Positions 26,062 through 38,608 of a DNA stretch of 64,000 nt are shown piece by piece. The position numbers and the translations under genes were made by a program. This DNA is from Hirsutella rhossiliensis (taxonomy: Eukaryota; Ascomycota; Sordariomycetes; Hypocreales; Ophiocordycipitaceae), in the NCBI RefSeq assembly GCF_020360975.1, contig NW_025408668.1:7874001-7938000 (forward strand), given 5' to 3'. The notes under the pieces are model-generated. The model did not search any database. It was given only the letters and a program-made list of their open reading frames with translations, and was not told where the DNA came from. The stretch's first letter is position 1; each line of letters begins with the position of its first letter.

Positions 26062-29000
26062 TATCGTAAAGCATAGCTTAATTTCGTAGTTCTTAGAGAT
26101 ATCCCTTAGTAAGAGGGACTAAGGAAGCTAAAAATACTTAGTATAGAAGAAGGAAGAAGGAGCTAAAAAGAGGTATAGAAAGGAGGGTAGGGGTATAAGG
26201 AGAAGTAAAAGTAGCGATAGCTTCCTATAGAGGTAGTAAGAGATAAGACGGATATACCGGTAACGGCTAGAAAGGAGGGGAAAAACCGGTAAAAAGCTCG
26301 GTAGTTAAAGGGATATTAATAGCTTCTTTAAGTAGGATCTTCTTTATTAATTAAGATACTAAACGGGTATAAAGAGGGGCGTTAAATAAAGGAAAGAAGG
26401 ATAATTAAAGCAATTTAATAATTATCCCCCTACTATAATTACTACCTTAGTAAGAATTAAATCTCTCTGCCCTACCTATCTAACCCCTTACTTTTAATTT
26501 TACCTTTATATATTTTTATATATTTCTTATATCTCTCTTTATAAGAGTTATAAGCCTAGGAGGAATAGAATTCCTATACCTTCCGGCTACTATAAAAGGC
26601 ACCTTTCTTATATCCCTTATAGCTTCCTTTTACCCTTCTTAATTAGAAAAGCCGATTTTTACTTAACTTTTCTACCCTTCCCTATAATAATAACGAAAAC
26701 CGACTCTTTTATCGTCCCTATAGTCTATAGGACGATTCTTATAGAGCCCTAAGATTAAGATAAGTAGGTAAAGGAGCTATAGGCTTATATAGATAGAACT
26801 ATTTATAATTTAGTCTTCTTTAATAAGTAGGACCCTCTCGACCCCCCTCTTTATCTTAGGGCAACGGACTTTATAGAGGGAGCTACCCTCTTCTCTAGGC
26901 TAACCTCTATATAGTAGAGAGCTTATTCTACTACCCTAGGCGACTACGAGAGTTACTAAAAGGAATACCTTTACGAGACGAAGCTACTAACTACTACTCG
27001 TATAGCGATAACGGAATCCGTTAGTACCGTAAAACTAATCTCTCTTTAAGAGGAAGATACTCCTAGGTAGTAGCTTTTAAAGCTTAAGACCTCGATAGCT
27101 CCCTCGAGGGGCTATATAACTAACCGTATTAGGAAGACCTATACGGCCTACCTAAGAGCCTTTTCTACTAAGAACCTACTAGCTTCTTTATAGCTAGCTA
27201 AGTAAGAAGAAATCCTTAAGGAAGCTAACTAATACTTCCTTATAAAAGTTCTTTCCGGCTAATAGCTATAGGATATATCTCTACTAATAAAGCCTATTAG
27301 TAATAGTTACTTAACTATCTTTCTAAAAGCTAGCTAGGAACTAAATAAAGAGGCTACTAGAGTATAGTAGTAAGTAGTCTTATTCCTTTATAGCTAGTAC
27401 TCGACCTAAACGGTTCGACCTATAGCCCTAATTACTACGGCTCCCGCTACTGCTACTATAGCTATTGCCCCTTTAGCTCCTCCTCCCTCGAGAGCCTTAA
27501 CGCCGTCGTTAACTATAGCTATAGCCCCGGCCCTAGCTATATATCTTACTCCGGGCCCGGCCCCGGTCCCGTTAGTTAGACCGGCTAGACTAGTCCCCTA
27601 ATAGACCTTTTAGTCTATTAGTCGAAAAATTAAGGAACTAGTCGAAATCGAACCTCTTTATTAAAATTAGCAATAAGGGGTAAAAAGGGGGGGTTTTTAA
27701 GCAGACCTTCTAGACCGGGATAAGGAGTCCTCGAAGAAACGAACGAGGAGGAATCGATATACCTACTAAGTATATAAAAAGCCCTATCGGCTAGAAGACT
27801 ACTAGTAGGTCTTCGAGGAAAACTAACCTAAAGGTATTAACCCTTTAAAGAGGCTATAAGAAATAATATAATAGTCTCTTAAGGAGGACCCCTCGTTATA
27901 GAAGAAGATAGACGAGATTCGGGTTACTAAGAAATAGTAACTAATAACGTCGCTGCCCTTATTTAAGCTATAAATTCAAGGAAAAATAGTTAGTATAGTA
28001 AATCCGGCCTTTATCTTCCCTATAGATTAATAAGGCTAAAACTAACCGTTAGAGCCCTCCGATTATCCCTTATAAAAATCAGGTATCCTTAACTCTAGTA
28101 CTTCCCTCGATATTTATAATATACTCTTACGATTCTAGTCCTTTAAGAAGGCTCGGAGGGAATATCTTATTACCGGGGAATTAACCGTATAGATAGAGGG
28201 ATACGGAAGGGTAAATTTCACGATAAAATTACCTAATAGGTTTATACGAATTCTTTAACGAAAAAGGGTAGCTTTTTACCCTCGATTTTTAACGAGCTTA
28301 ATTTCCTTCCGCTTTCTTTAAAAGGAAGGAATCTTCTAAGATACGACGTCTAAGCCTACGAGGCTAGTCTAGAAGAATTAGACGATTAGGCTTATCGAAG
28401 AGAAATTCGGATAATTTATTCTTAAATTCCGACCTATCCTTAAGAAGGAATCTCTCGAGAAGTTAGCTTTCCCTACTAGGAGGAATAGGTCTACTATAAA
28501 GGACCCTCTTCTAGCAGCCTAAAGGGACGGTATTCTTTAGTACGTACGACTTAGTTACCTAGGCCCCCTAGCTTTATATAAGCTAGGCTAATAATAAGGC
28601 GTATAAATAAGGGGCTTAAAGACCGTTAAATACGAATACTATAGCTAAGGAAAGACTAGGAGACGAATTTCTAAACGAACGCCTTTATAGCTAGACTAGC
28701 CGTATAAGGAAATTTAGGTCGACTAGACCGACGTCTCTAAGGACTAGGAAAGCTTCGTTAGGGTAATGTTTTTTATAGACGCTTTTTTAGGGATAGTTTT
28801 CCCTTATTTCTTATAGACTTACCTAAGTAAGTATAACTAGTCTACCTTCTAAGACTTCGTTAACTAAATAAAATCCTACTTTAGCTATAAGGTAAAGAAG
28901 ATACGGTCTAACGGAGAGCTATTTATAAAGGATATCTTAAATTAGCTTTAAAAAAGGGGTATTTTACCCCTCCTATTATTACTAAATACCTAGGCCTAGA

Positions 29001-32000
29001 ACGGAGGGGCAGAAAGATTAAGGGGTGCTATAATAGAAAGGGCCTATATAATAAGACTTACTATAAGGCTTCTATACGACCTTTAAAGGGAAGTCGTTAA
29101 GACCGCCTATTACCTTTAAAACCGGACCCTAAGGGACCCTAGGGGACTAAGGGACTATAGGGACCTAGAGACCCTTTTTAAGACCTAAGGAATAAACTAG
29201 AAATCCCCCCTTAAGCTCTTTATAAAAAAGAGGGCCTTACTAGCCTACCTTTATACTTATAGCTATAAGGTATACCTAATAACTATTAATATATAGCTAA
29301 AAAGGAAGAAGAAAAGAAAGCTTAATCCTAGAGCCTTTATTAGTTACCTCGTTAGTTATAATTCTACGAATATCTTTTAGATCTAGATTCTTCTTCTATA
29401 GAAGGTTATTTTAACTAGGGATATAATTTTCGACGAATTTAGCTTCTTCGACGAAAAGAGGGATTAATAGCCCCTCTTACTCTTATAACGTTAGCTAATT
29501 TAAAAGATTTAAATCCCCCTTTCTTAATAGTCTTAAGAAGAGGTCCTAGATAAGGAAATAAAAGAAGAAACTAACGTCGAAGTAGTTAAGGATAACGCTA
29601 ACTTCGAAGAAGAAAAGGAAGCTATTAGATTAGATAATCTAGATAAAGAAGGAGACTATAGGAAAGCGGTAGAGCTAGAATATACCTACCTACCTACGCC
29701 TCCTCCTACGTAAGAAGAAGATCTAAAAGCAGCTTTTTCGGTTAGTCTTCCTATCTCGACCCTTAAGGGGGTAGGAAAGGTACCTCTCTCGAAGGATTAC
29801 CTAGCTGCCTTTTTATCCCTACTTCGAGAAGTAAAGGAAGGTATAGGGCCCGATATAAAAGAAGACTAATTTCTCCCTTATTTCGATTATTTTTCCGACT
29901 TTTACTTAACGCTAATAAAAGACGGTTCCTATAGAGCGTTTATAGTAGGCCGGCCTTTTAAGCTACTATTAGTAAGGAAGGTATATAAAAGAGACCTCCT
30001 AGACCTACTAGTAAACTAAAAGCAGCTAGAAAAACACCCCTTTAAAGACTAGTTTTTCTAGGCCTAGAAAGACTACCTAGCCTTATATAAGGAGATAGGG
30101 TCTTTTAAAGAGGTCCTTAAGGAAAAAGTAAGAGGAAAATAAGTCCTTAGCTATAAATAGGTTTTTATCTATAAGACTAATAAATATAGCTTCCTTTAAA
30201 AGTATAAGGCCTAGCTAGTTATCTATAGGAACTAGTAGGAAAAAGGGGATCTTTTTACTAAGGTAACTACCTTAGTAGGGATGTCTTTTCGGACCCTTAT
30301 AGCTATAGTAGTAGAATTCGACCTCGAGCTTAATTAGATAGATATAGTTAACGCCTTTATTAACTACTTACTTAAAGAAGAAGAAGTTATCTATATACGC
30401 TTTCTACTAGGCTTTTAATAGCTAGGAAAGGTTCTATAGCTTAAGAAAGCTTTATACGGACTATAAAGATTACCTTTTCTTTATTAATAGTATTTAATAG
30501 GTTCCCTTAAAGCCCTAGGCTTTAAGAAAGTCCCTTAGGAACTATATATAATATAGAAGGGTAAAATTATAGTTTTCTTTTACGTTAACGATATTATCTA
30601 AGCTTACTTAAAAGAGAAAGAGGCTATTACTAAGGAGGCTATATAAGGCCTATAATAAAGGTATAAGATAACTAGGCTAAGGGAGCTAAAATAGTTCCTA
30701 GGGATATAAATCCTTTAAAATAGGTCCTAATAGACTATCTAGCTTACCTAGGACGCTTATATCGATAAGGTCGCTTATAAATTCCTCCCTAATTCCCTTA
30801 ATAAGAAGCTTCCCTTTATACCTATATTAAACGAAGAGCTTTTACCTAATCCGTCCTTTTAAGCTTAGGAGTAAGAGAAATACTAATATTAATAAAAGGT
30901 AGGCTCCCTACTTTTTTTTAGCTATTTCTACTAACCTAGATATCTCTTTTATAGTCTCTTAGCTAGCTAGGTATAACTAAATTACTAGCCCTAGGTATTA
31001 AGAAGTAGTAAATAAAGCTATCCTTTATCTCTATTTAATAAGATTATATAGTCTATGCCTAGGAGGGTAGGGAAGGAAATAAGCTATAGAAATCTTTCTT
31101 TATTTAAGCGATTCGTCCTTTATAGATAATTCCTTAGATAGAAAGAGCTTATAAGGGTATATTATATCCCTTTTTAAAGGAACTGTTACTTAGAGAGCTT
31201 CGAAGTAAGCTACTATTACGACTTTTAGTATAGAGGCAGAGCTACTAGCTCTTTTAAAAGCGTTAAAGAAAGCGATTTTCCTTAGCTAGCTACTTATTTC
31301 TTTACGACTATAAATTCCGTCCCTATTAGCTATAGAATATAATAATATATAGACTATATAGATTCTTATAGAGAAAAATAGTAAGCTATCGACTTAGCTA
31401 TAGTATATTAATATCTACTAGTAATAGCTATACTAAGAGGTCTAAAGGGGACTTATTTCCGTCCGTTAGGTTTTAATAGTATTAATAAAAGCTAACAGTC
31501 TTATAAAGCCCTTACCGAAGTAGAAGCTAGCTATCTTTTTATAGTAAATTAGGCTAAAAGACGTTTAAGAAAAGCTATCCTTAAAGGCCCGCCTTAAAAG
31601 TCTACGAGAGAAGGTAATAGTACGTATAAAAAGGTAACGTCTATAGCTAAAGAAAAGGAAGAGGTTTTTCCTTTTAAAGGGCCCCCTATTTTAATTAGGT
31701 TTTTTCCCTTCTAAGAAGGCCCCCCTTTCTTATAAGACTTTCCCCTTTTTAGGCTCCTTTTCCTTAAGTAAGTCTAAAAGAGCCTAGGGACCTAAAAGGG
31801 CTATTGCTTTCCTTAAGTAAAAGGAGAAGTATAGAGCTAAGAACCTCCTCTATACGCTTACTAGCCTAAAGCCGTATTAGCTATGCCCTTAAAGGGTAGG
31901 CTATAGCTAAGGGGGTATATCGCGAAGCGTAGCTTAATTTCGTAGTTCTCGGAGATATCCTTTAATAAGAGGGACTAAGGAAGCTAAAAACACCTAGTAT

Positions 32001-32398
32001 AGAAGAAGGAAGAAGGAGCTAAAAAGAGGTATAGAAAGGAGGGTAAGGGTATAAGGGGAAGTCAAAGTAGCGATAGCTTCTTATAGAGGTAGCGAGAGAT
32101 AAGACGGATATACTAGCAACGGCTAAAATAGAGGGGGAAAACCGGTAAAAAGCTTAGTAGTTAAAAGGATATTAATAGCTTCTTTAAGTAGGATCTTCTT
32201 TATTAATTAAGATACTAGACGGGTATAAAGAGGGGCGTTAGATAGAGAAAAGAAGGATAATTAAGGCAATATAATAATTACTCTCTTACCTTTATTACTA
32301 CCCCTATAAGAATTAAATCTCTCTGCCCTACCTATCTAACCCCTTACTTTTAATTTTAACTTTATATATTTTTATATACTTCTTATATCTCTCTTCGC
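26062..32398 (+). mobile_element. RIPed Copia element, copy B, with both LTRs
   Basis: Two ~475-bp direct repeats (about 26062-26538 and 31918-32398) flank a 5.4-kb interior. A purine tract AAGGGGG sits just before the 3' LTR (about 31910-31916), which fixes the plus orientation. The reverse transcriptase active site reads FFYVNDII (about 30575-30600), with the first Asp mutated. RNase H is readable at 31115-31290: a Ser-Asp-Ser-Ser-Phe start, then RKSL, and EAELLALLKALKKA. This is the order of Ty1/Copia. The integrase and gag regions are too degraded to delimit. It is the most complete of the RIPed Copia copies. LTR edges are good to a few bases only. Confidence 0.78.
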
Positions 32399-32403
32399 GA
32401 GAA

Positions 32404-32718
32404 CTATAGCTTACTATTACTATATATAAAGTCCTTAGATCTTATTATATTATACTAGTTTATAGCCCTTTTATAAATAATATACCTAATTCTTTACTTA
32501 GTCCTTATTTATTTTATTTAGGTATTCTTCTTTAATTTATTATTAATATTATTTCTTTATATTTTTATTATATAGTATTATATTAAGGCTTAAAAGACTA
32601 ATTTCTTATAGCTAATTAAAGATTTCTTATTTCTTAATACTATATCGTTTATATTATACTACTTTATAATTAATTATATACTATACTTTATAATTCTATT
32701 TATTTTTATATTAAAGGT
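32404..32718 (-). mobile_element. Element X, copy B, distal part
   Basis: Matches 8928-9188 and the start of 10388 onward. It includes the unoccupied version of the TIR-element target at about 32660-32690. It ends at the Copia D insertion; the 5-bp AAGGT target duplication is 32714-32718 on this side and 38811-38815 on the other. Confidence 0.65.
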
Positions 32719-32846
32719 TGTGGGTAGGCACCTGCGGCAGCTGCTGCAATGAGACGGTACTAGGGTTAACCTGTGATGTTGTATTCGTCTTGATTCTCTA
32801 TCTAAGGAGGCAGAGGCCAGCGTGGAGAAAGGGGGCACGCTGCCCT
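32719..32846 (-). repeat. 3' LTR of Copia D, only the R-U5 block recognisable
   Basis: These 128 bp are identical to the corresponding part of the 5' LTR. The sequence that should be U3 (from 32847 rightward to before the RNase H stop at 33045) does not match the U3 of the other LTR. No TG start or clear polypurine tract could be found there. Confidence 0.75.
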
Positions 32847-33044
32847 GCTGTGAGAAGCACAGCAACACCTTGAACAGGTCTAAAGGATAGTAGCGTTAAG
32901 GCCGTGAAGGAATGTGCCGTGAGGGCGTGTGTCATTATTGCCAAAAAGTGGGTCCGACGTCTTGTTCTTAGCTGTAGATATCTGGGAAGAAGTGAAGGGT
33001 CTTCCTGATAGGAGCAATCATTTGATCATAGGTATAAGGAGCGG

Positions 33045-33819
33045 TTAGGAACGTTGTACGTATCCTTCGACTCGAATTGTCAGACTATTGGTATCGATGA
33101 AGCGTTCCAGGGCTCGGTTTGGTGATGCTTTCGTCATTGCATCTGCTGGGTTGTCTGCGCCGTTGATCCAACGAATATCTGTTATCTCTCTCTTCTCGTA
33201 TGACTGGCGAAGGGCCATGATATCAATCATCAATCGTTTTTCCTTCGTCGTACCGAGCTTGACTAGGCATTCGTAGAGAGTACGAATCCGTACAGACGAT
33301 GAGAGGGATAGGAGGAAGGTTGAGTCGTTCCGTAATTATCTTCATAGTCATCGCAAGGGAGATGCCTATGTCGAATCCGTTGGCCATACCGTATATCTCT
33401 GATGCTAGGACGCTACGGGTAACACGTTTGCACTTTGTTGAACTCCAGTGTACGATGTTACCACTAATCTCGAACTGTTTTTCTTTGTGGTTTGTCTCGT
33501 TAACGAGGGCAATGACGAATCCTAGTTGGGAGGATAAGTCCTTGTTGTTTGCGAAAGAACCATCGGTGAAAACCATCAGCTTTGCAGTAGCTAGATCAAT
33601 TGGTTTGTACGTGAGGCCACGTAGTTGGTGATCCATTTGCCATTGCAGTCGCTTGTTCAAAATTGCGTAATCTTTATCCTCAGGGGTCTGTACTTGGGCG
33701 GCGACTGAAACATCGAAAGAAGCTTCCGGTTGAGCAATTGAAGCAATGTATGAGGCTCGCGCTCGTTCCTCAACGTAGCGCTGGTGACGATCAATTGCTT
33801 TAGGGTCAATGGTGGTCAT
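33045..33819 (-). pseudogene. Copia D RNase H
   Basis: Two frames (33223-33819 and 33045-33233). The active-site acidic residues are visible in FTDGSFANN, SVLASEIYG and VCTDSYSL, and a final Asp in GADNPADAMTK on the second frame. The break is at about 33270. The terminal stop at 33045 ends the polyprotein and lies about 200 bp before the recognisable 3' LTR block. Confidence 0.85.
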
Positions 33820-33883
33820 TTTGCTGCTTGTCCCTTCTGTTGAAGTAAAGGATCCTTTCTTAAGGGGTTATTATTCAGCAACG

Positions 33884-34516
33884 TCAGTCTTGCACCATTA
33901 AAGTCAACCGTTGTTCCGTATGTGATGTCAGTCTTGGGCTTGGAACGAAATTCTGCCTTTTGTAGCTCTTCTTCTTCACGGGTAGAAAAGTTGTTCGTTC
34001 CAAGGATGAGGTGTCATCAGTTTGCATTCCAACAATACCGAGCGTGTCAGGGCCAGTATTCGAAATCAGTAGGCAGGAGTCATAGGTGGAGGTAGACATA
34101 TCCAGCTTTTCGAGGTGATGCTGCTGATATGTGCGGAACCAATGGACTCCGGCTTCTGCGATACCGTACAGGGGCTTAATAACACGAATAATTGTTCCGT
34201 TAGGGTATTTGCCTTGTAGTTCCGTGGGCAAATACGTAAGAATGGTCCGGAAAGCTTGGTCTGGGATTGCGGGTATGCCTGAGTGATATCACGGAGGAGA
34301 GGGTTATGCCGTAGTTTTGAAGAAGTCCGGGGCAATAGCGAGGATGAGTCTCTGGCTAACGCGTTGAATTGTCGGAGATTGCGTCAGGAGGGTGGTCTTC
34401 TCAAAGTCGTTATGTCCTTGAATAACAAGTCGAGACTTTTCGTAGGGCTTAGTGTTGATTCCTTTGACTTCACGAACCATTCGAGAGCGAAAGATTCTAT
34501 AGTTTCCATGACTCAT
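33884..34516 (-). pseudogene. Copia D reverse transcriptase
   Basis: Opens with the fungal Copia block around SRLVIQGHND and LTQSPTIQR (34304-34516). It continues in another frame with RDITQAY (about 34290), then again in the first frame with KPLYGIAEAGVHWF and the active site MQTDDT (about 34000-34030). In this lineage TDD replaces the more usual VDD. The frame breaks after TDDT, where ACCC has become ACC. The enzyme would copy element RNA to DNA in the particle. Confidence 0.85.
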
Positions 34517-34879
34517 TTGATCGTATCGTTCAAATTGGAATACACCGCGGCCAACGAGGTCAGTAATCTCTTTGTTATCGGATTCTTCGAAGGGGTCACC
34601 AGGAGAGGTGATTATGCCATCAGACCGTAGCTTGAGGAAAGAGCTTGTGCATCTTCCTCCTTTTGGGTCAAGAAGCTCTGGTCTACGGCAGGGCCATCAT
34701 GATCAAATCCTTTGGCTTGTTCTTTGATCCTGGTGGGCGTCCTCTCTGCGGGGGCGGGGTTCGGGTCGGGCAGGCAGGTCCGTTAGGGTCTTAACGGGGT
34801 CTTGAGCCGGTTGTTCATTAAGATCTGAACGAATGCCTGAGGGTCTGTGTCGTGTGTAGGGTCGGAAAGAGTGGTATCA

Positions 34880-35519
34880 TCACGCAGATACGGTTGTACA
34901 AGGGTCGATCGAAAGACTTGGGGCCGTTGACTGTGTCAATGGTGATGTTATGGGTATCAATCGATGCAATCTTGAAGGTCCTTGCCAACCGTCTTTCTCT
35001 CCAAACGCGAACTTCACTTTGCAGCGGGAGGATAGCACTTCTGTCGTGCTCGGGCCGTTGCGTGCATGGAGGGCATCCTTAACTCGTCTTTCTGCCGAGA
35101 GTTGGCGGAGCATTTTCATCGCTTTCTGCATAGCTTCCGATCTTTTGAGGGTAGAAGCGGAAGGGGCGAGTCTGTAGATACGCGAGGGTATGCGCCGAAA
35201 ACAAGCAACGTAGGCACAAGACCGTCAGGTCCTGCCGTATCATTGATTGCTTTAACAGCCATTTGAAGGACTGTTTCGGCGGAAGTGGTGTGGCCAATCT
35301 CAGCATGGAGGATGTTAAAGGCGCGTCGGAGGGTGCGTGATAGCGTTCAATCTTTCCAATGGACCAATGCGTCTCAACAGGTACTTGAGAGCATTTGATT
35401 CCCATAATCTTTGCTTCGTTCCGGAATTCGAGAGAAGCAAAGTTAGTTCCTGCATCATGACGGAGGGTATCAGGAGGTCCAAGATACGTGTCGATCCAGA
35501 GGGTCCGGAGGGTCTCCAT
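34880..35519 (-). pseudogene. Copia D integrase core and C-terminal part
   Basis: Two overlapping frames (35079-35519 and 34880-35131) that continue the integrase. The second catalytic Asp is in HDAGTNF and the catalytic Glu in VETHWSIGKIERYH. The frame switches after that motif (near 35340, a C-run one base short) and again near 34985, which puts the C-terminal domain (WQGP region) out of frame. All three catalytic residues are therefore present, but on separate frames. Confidence 0.82.
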
Positions 35520-36016
35520 GTATCTTTAGCTGACATTGACGGTAAAAATCTGGCTCCTTGGAAAGCAGTAGCTGAGTCCACAACGTGTAGAACAGGGCGT
35601 TGTGGTGTTCCTAGGTGCATCACATCAACGATGATTTCGTAGTTGAACTCTTGATCATCGTTAAGGGTGAACTTGAAGCGGCGTGGGGCTTGTGAGTGCA
35701 TTTGACAGTGGTGACAGAACTTAGAGATAGTCTCTAATGTGTCTATCGAGACGTCACTGTGCCCGGCTTGCTTCAAGAGGTGATGGAGCCTAGGGACTGC
35801 TGGGTGTCCAAAGCGTCGGTGAAGTGTACGAATCTCTGTTTCCGTAAGAAACGAGATGGACTCTTCATCTTTCGTAAGGAAGAACCAGGGATGTCCCCAT
35901 TTGCGTACGACTGGAATGCTTGTAGGGCGATTAGTACAATGATTAGTACAATTGATGGTATCTGTGATGTTGTTGAAATAGATACCAAGTCGATCCATAT
36001 CAGCAAGGCAGAGCAA
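35315..36016 (-). pseudogene. Copia D pre-integrase and integrase start
   Basis: Contains the GAG-pre-integrase/zinc-binding domain with the HHCC ligands His66, His71, Cys101 and Cys104, then the integrase core beginning EIIVDVMHL with catalytic Asp131. After about residue 167 the frame is lost (near 35515, a GG where GGG is expected) and the remainder of the frame is noise. The enzyme would insert the cDNA into the genome. Confidence 0.85.
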
Positions 36017-36067
36017 AAAGGGAGTTGGGGTTTGAAGGACGTGGAACGTGATCCTTCCGAGGGGTGT

Positions 36068-37759
36068 TTAGGGCAACTGTGCCAAGGAGTTAATCGTGTC
36101 GCCGTTGCCAAATTTGATGGAGGCCTGGCCGGATGTAGAGCTGTCGAGAGCTACAGAAGGATCTTCTCGTTGTAGGGCGATGTACTGAGAATATCCTGCT
36201 GTGGAGAATGTTGCTGCACCTGTGTCGATCATGATACCTTGGAATCTATCCCTTGAATAGCGATCTTCAATAATAAATTGCGAGGCTGGAACAACGGTTT
36301 GATCCGTCTGATAGACGTCTTCTCCTGTGATCAAATGATTGAATGCCTGTTGACAGAGCATTTGGCTTGCTTGCCATTGTTCCGGGTGATCGTTGGTGCT
36401 ATTGTCATGTTCTTCCCATGTATCTTCAGTGTCATCAAAGCTGCTCATCTCATGACCTTCGTAGTCTAGAATATAGCCTCCGATGTCCGTGAGTTGTACA
36501 CCTATGAAGTGACATTGAGTGATATGTTGGTCCTTGGCCTTTTGTCGTTCATCCGTAGAGTGTTTAGTTGACCAACAGCCTTCTTGTCCACAAACAAAAC
36601 ACTTCTTCGTCCAGTTTCGGTTACTGTAGCTATGATTGTAGTTACTACGGCTTTGAGGCCGGTAGTTTCCACGGTTGTAGCTTTGTCTGTATCCGCGGCT
36701 GGGTCGTTGACCTGAATATCCGTATCTACCTCGAGAGCGGTTGTTATTGTATCGACGGTCGAGGTAGTACTGATGGTGTGGATCGTTATGATCAAATGAT
36801 CCAGCAAAGTCAAGGAGAAATTGAGAAGTTGTTATGAGGGCAAGATGGGTTTCAACGGATGCACGAAGATCTGCAAGAAGGTGCTCGACGTTATCGGCGG
36901 GTTTGAAAAGAGCGTATTGGAGTTCGGGTACTCCACGGCATGCTTTCATAAGCGTTGTACGCAGTAGAAGGTCTCCTGCGTACTCCCTGCCAAGGGCTCG
37001 TTGGCAGAGCTGAAGCTTATCAAAGAGGATTTGAAGCACTTCGTGGGGGGTCTTCGAAGCATCTTGGGCACGGATGGAGTTGAAGGTTATTGTTGTCCAG
37101 TCAGTATGGTAGTGGACATGGTTGACTTCCGTGTCAAAGTGTTGTTTGAAGATATCATACGCTTGTCGGAACGTCGTAGCCCATGTGATCTTATCAAGAT
37201 AGAATCTTTGGGCTCTTCCATCAAGGATCCGGGGAAAGAGTGCGTGAAATTGTGATGGTTTCACTGGGATATGAGAGCAGTTGCTTAAGAAGAGGCGGAG
37301 CTTATCATCAAGGAGATCGTACGGCTCTCCTGTGTAGTTCCGATCTTTGTTCCAGGTCTTCATAAACTTCTGCTGGATGTCGCTATCGACGATAGCGTTC
37401 GGGATGTTATCCGGGGGGAGTTTCATGTATTCTCCAAAGGTTGCAGGGCCGGATAAGTGTTCGGGGATGGAGTTGGTGACGGGTTGGACGAGATCGGGGT
37501 TCTGGAAGCGGTAGGAAGTCGGATGAATAGTAAGAGAGGTCGGAGCAGGTTTATCTTGGATAGTCGGAGCAGGAGTAGGTGCGTTAGGAGGGCTCGTTAG
37601 GGTCTTAATAGGTTGTGGTTCGTTAAGACCTTGATGAGGTGCTGCTAAGGGCGTAACTGATGGTGAAGGAGGTTGAGACGGATGGGGATTAGTGGAAGCA
37701 TTTGATCCTAGTAATGCTGTCTGCCTCCTGAAGGCAGCAGTCCTCTCATCAAACACCAT
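36068..37759 (-). pseudogene. Copia D gag-protease
   Basis: A 563-codon frame holding the main gag region, then a basic Tyr/Arg/Asn-rich linker, and a zinc knuckle at residues 387-400 with spacing C-x2-C-x4-C-x4-H (an order in which the last two ligands are swapped relative to the usual CCHC and which fungal Copia elements commonly show). The aspartic protease starts around residue 505 with the active site IDTGAA (Asp512). Protease would process the polyprotein. The frame ends at a TAA (36068-36070) caused by single-base losses shortly upstream, because the expected continuation lies in the other frames. Confidence 0.85.
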
Positions 37760-38396
37760 CTCCGTAAACTCCTGCTCTGGCCAGGTTTGTGGGTTCTCGA
37801 TAGTTTGTAATATGAGAAATTGTGTTGCGAATTTCCCCCTTGTGAACCTGTGTAGATACCTCTTTCCTTAGTAGTTTCCTGAGGGCTCTCTTGTATTCAT
37901 TCGGGGCGCGGTCCCATGTGTCTTCGGTCCATTCTTCAAAATGCTGTTGGAAGTAACCAAGGAGGTCGTATCCTTGATCACTGCCAGATTGAACGATGAA
38001 TATGAACTTTGCCACATATGTCGTTACTGCGATCTTGTCCTTTTCGTCGTGTGTGATATCGTTGTCCCAAAGGTCGATATTAATTTGTCGGAATGCGGAT
38101 GCTTGGATGTCTAGTGCCTGCATCTGGTCGCATATTTCTTCGAGCTGGGCTTCTGGGGACATAGCTCGGGCGGTCGGGGCTATCGTGATCAAATGAATGA
38201 GACGATGTGGGGTTCGTATTGGTCTCTTCGTATACGAGTTGTCGCTAATAGGAGGTCGAGCGTCGCGTACTAAGTAGGTCGTTCGCGGCCAGACTGAACT
38301 GACGGGGATCTTGCTACTTAACGTCAAGGGTCGAACGTTCTTACTAGTTGTTTGCGATGTGGTCGCCTGTCGATTCCGGTGCTCACGGCTAGGCAA
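37749..38396 (-). pseudogene. Copia D gag, N-terminal part
   Basis: A 215-codon frame. The likely authentic start is the internal Met at about codon 79 (38162), followed by SPEAQLEEICDQMQALDIQ; the upstream part overlaps the leader and has no gag-like composition. The frame shifts near 37850 at AAGGGGGAAA. With one G fewer, it would run directly into the next frame, whose translation upstream of its first Met is also gag-like. Gag would form the virus-like particle. Broken by this frameshift in the sequence as given. Confidence 0.7.
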
Positions 38397-38608
38397 ACTA
38401 GCGGGCGATCGTAATCAACAGTTGGAAGGACTCTCGCGCGGCTGGGCAAACCAGCGGGGAGATTCCTTGTTCTTAGCACAAATAACCTTCTTCTGAGCGC
38501 TACTCAGGGCCACAGTAAAGTGACGCGGACTATAGCACCTTCGAAGGTTGAGGAATTTGTCTCTTCTACTTAGCTGTCTGTGACGGGCGTGGGCCGGTCA
38601 CTGATCAG

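Noticed and set aside
33088..38496. Plus-strand ORFs inside Copia D
   Set aside because: They are antisense to gag-pol frames with recognised domains and have no motifs of their own.
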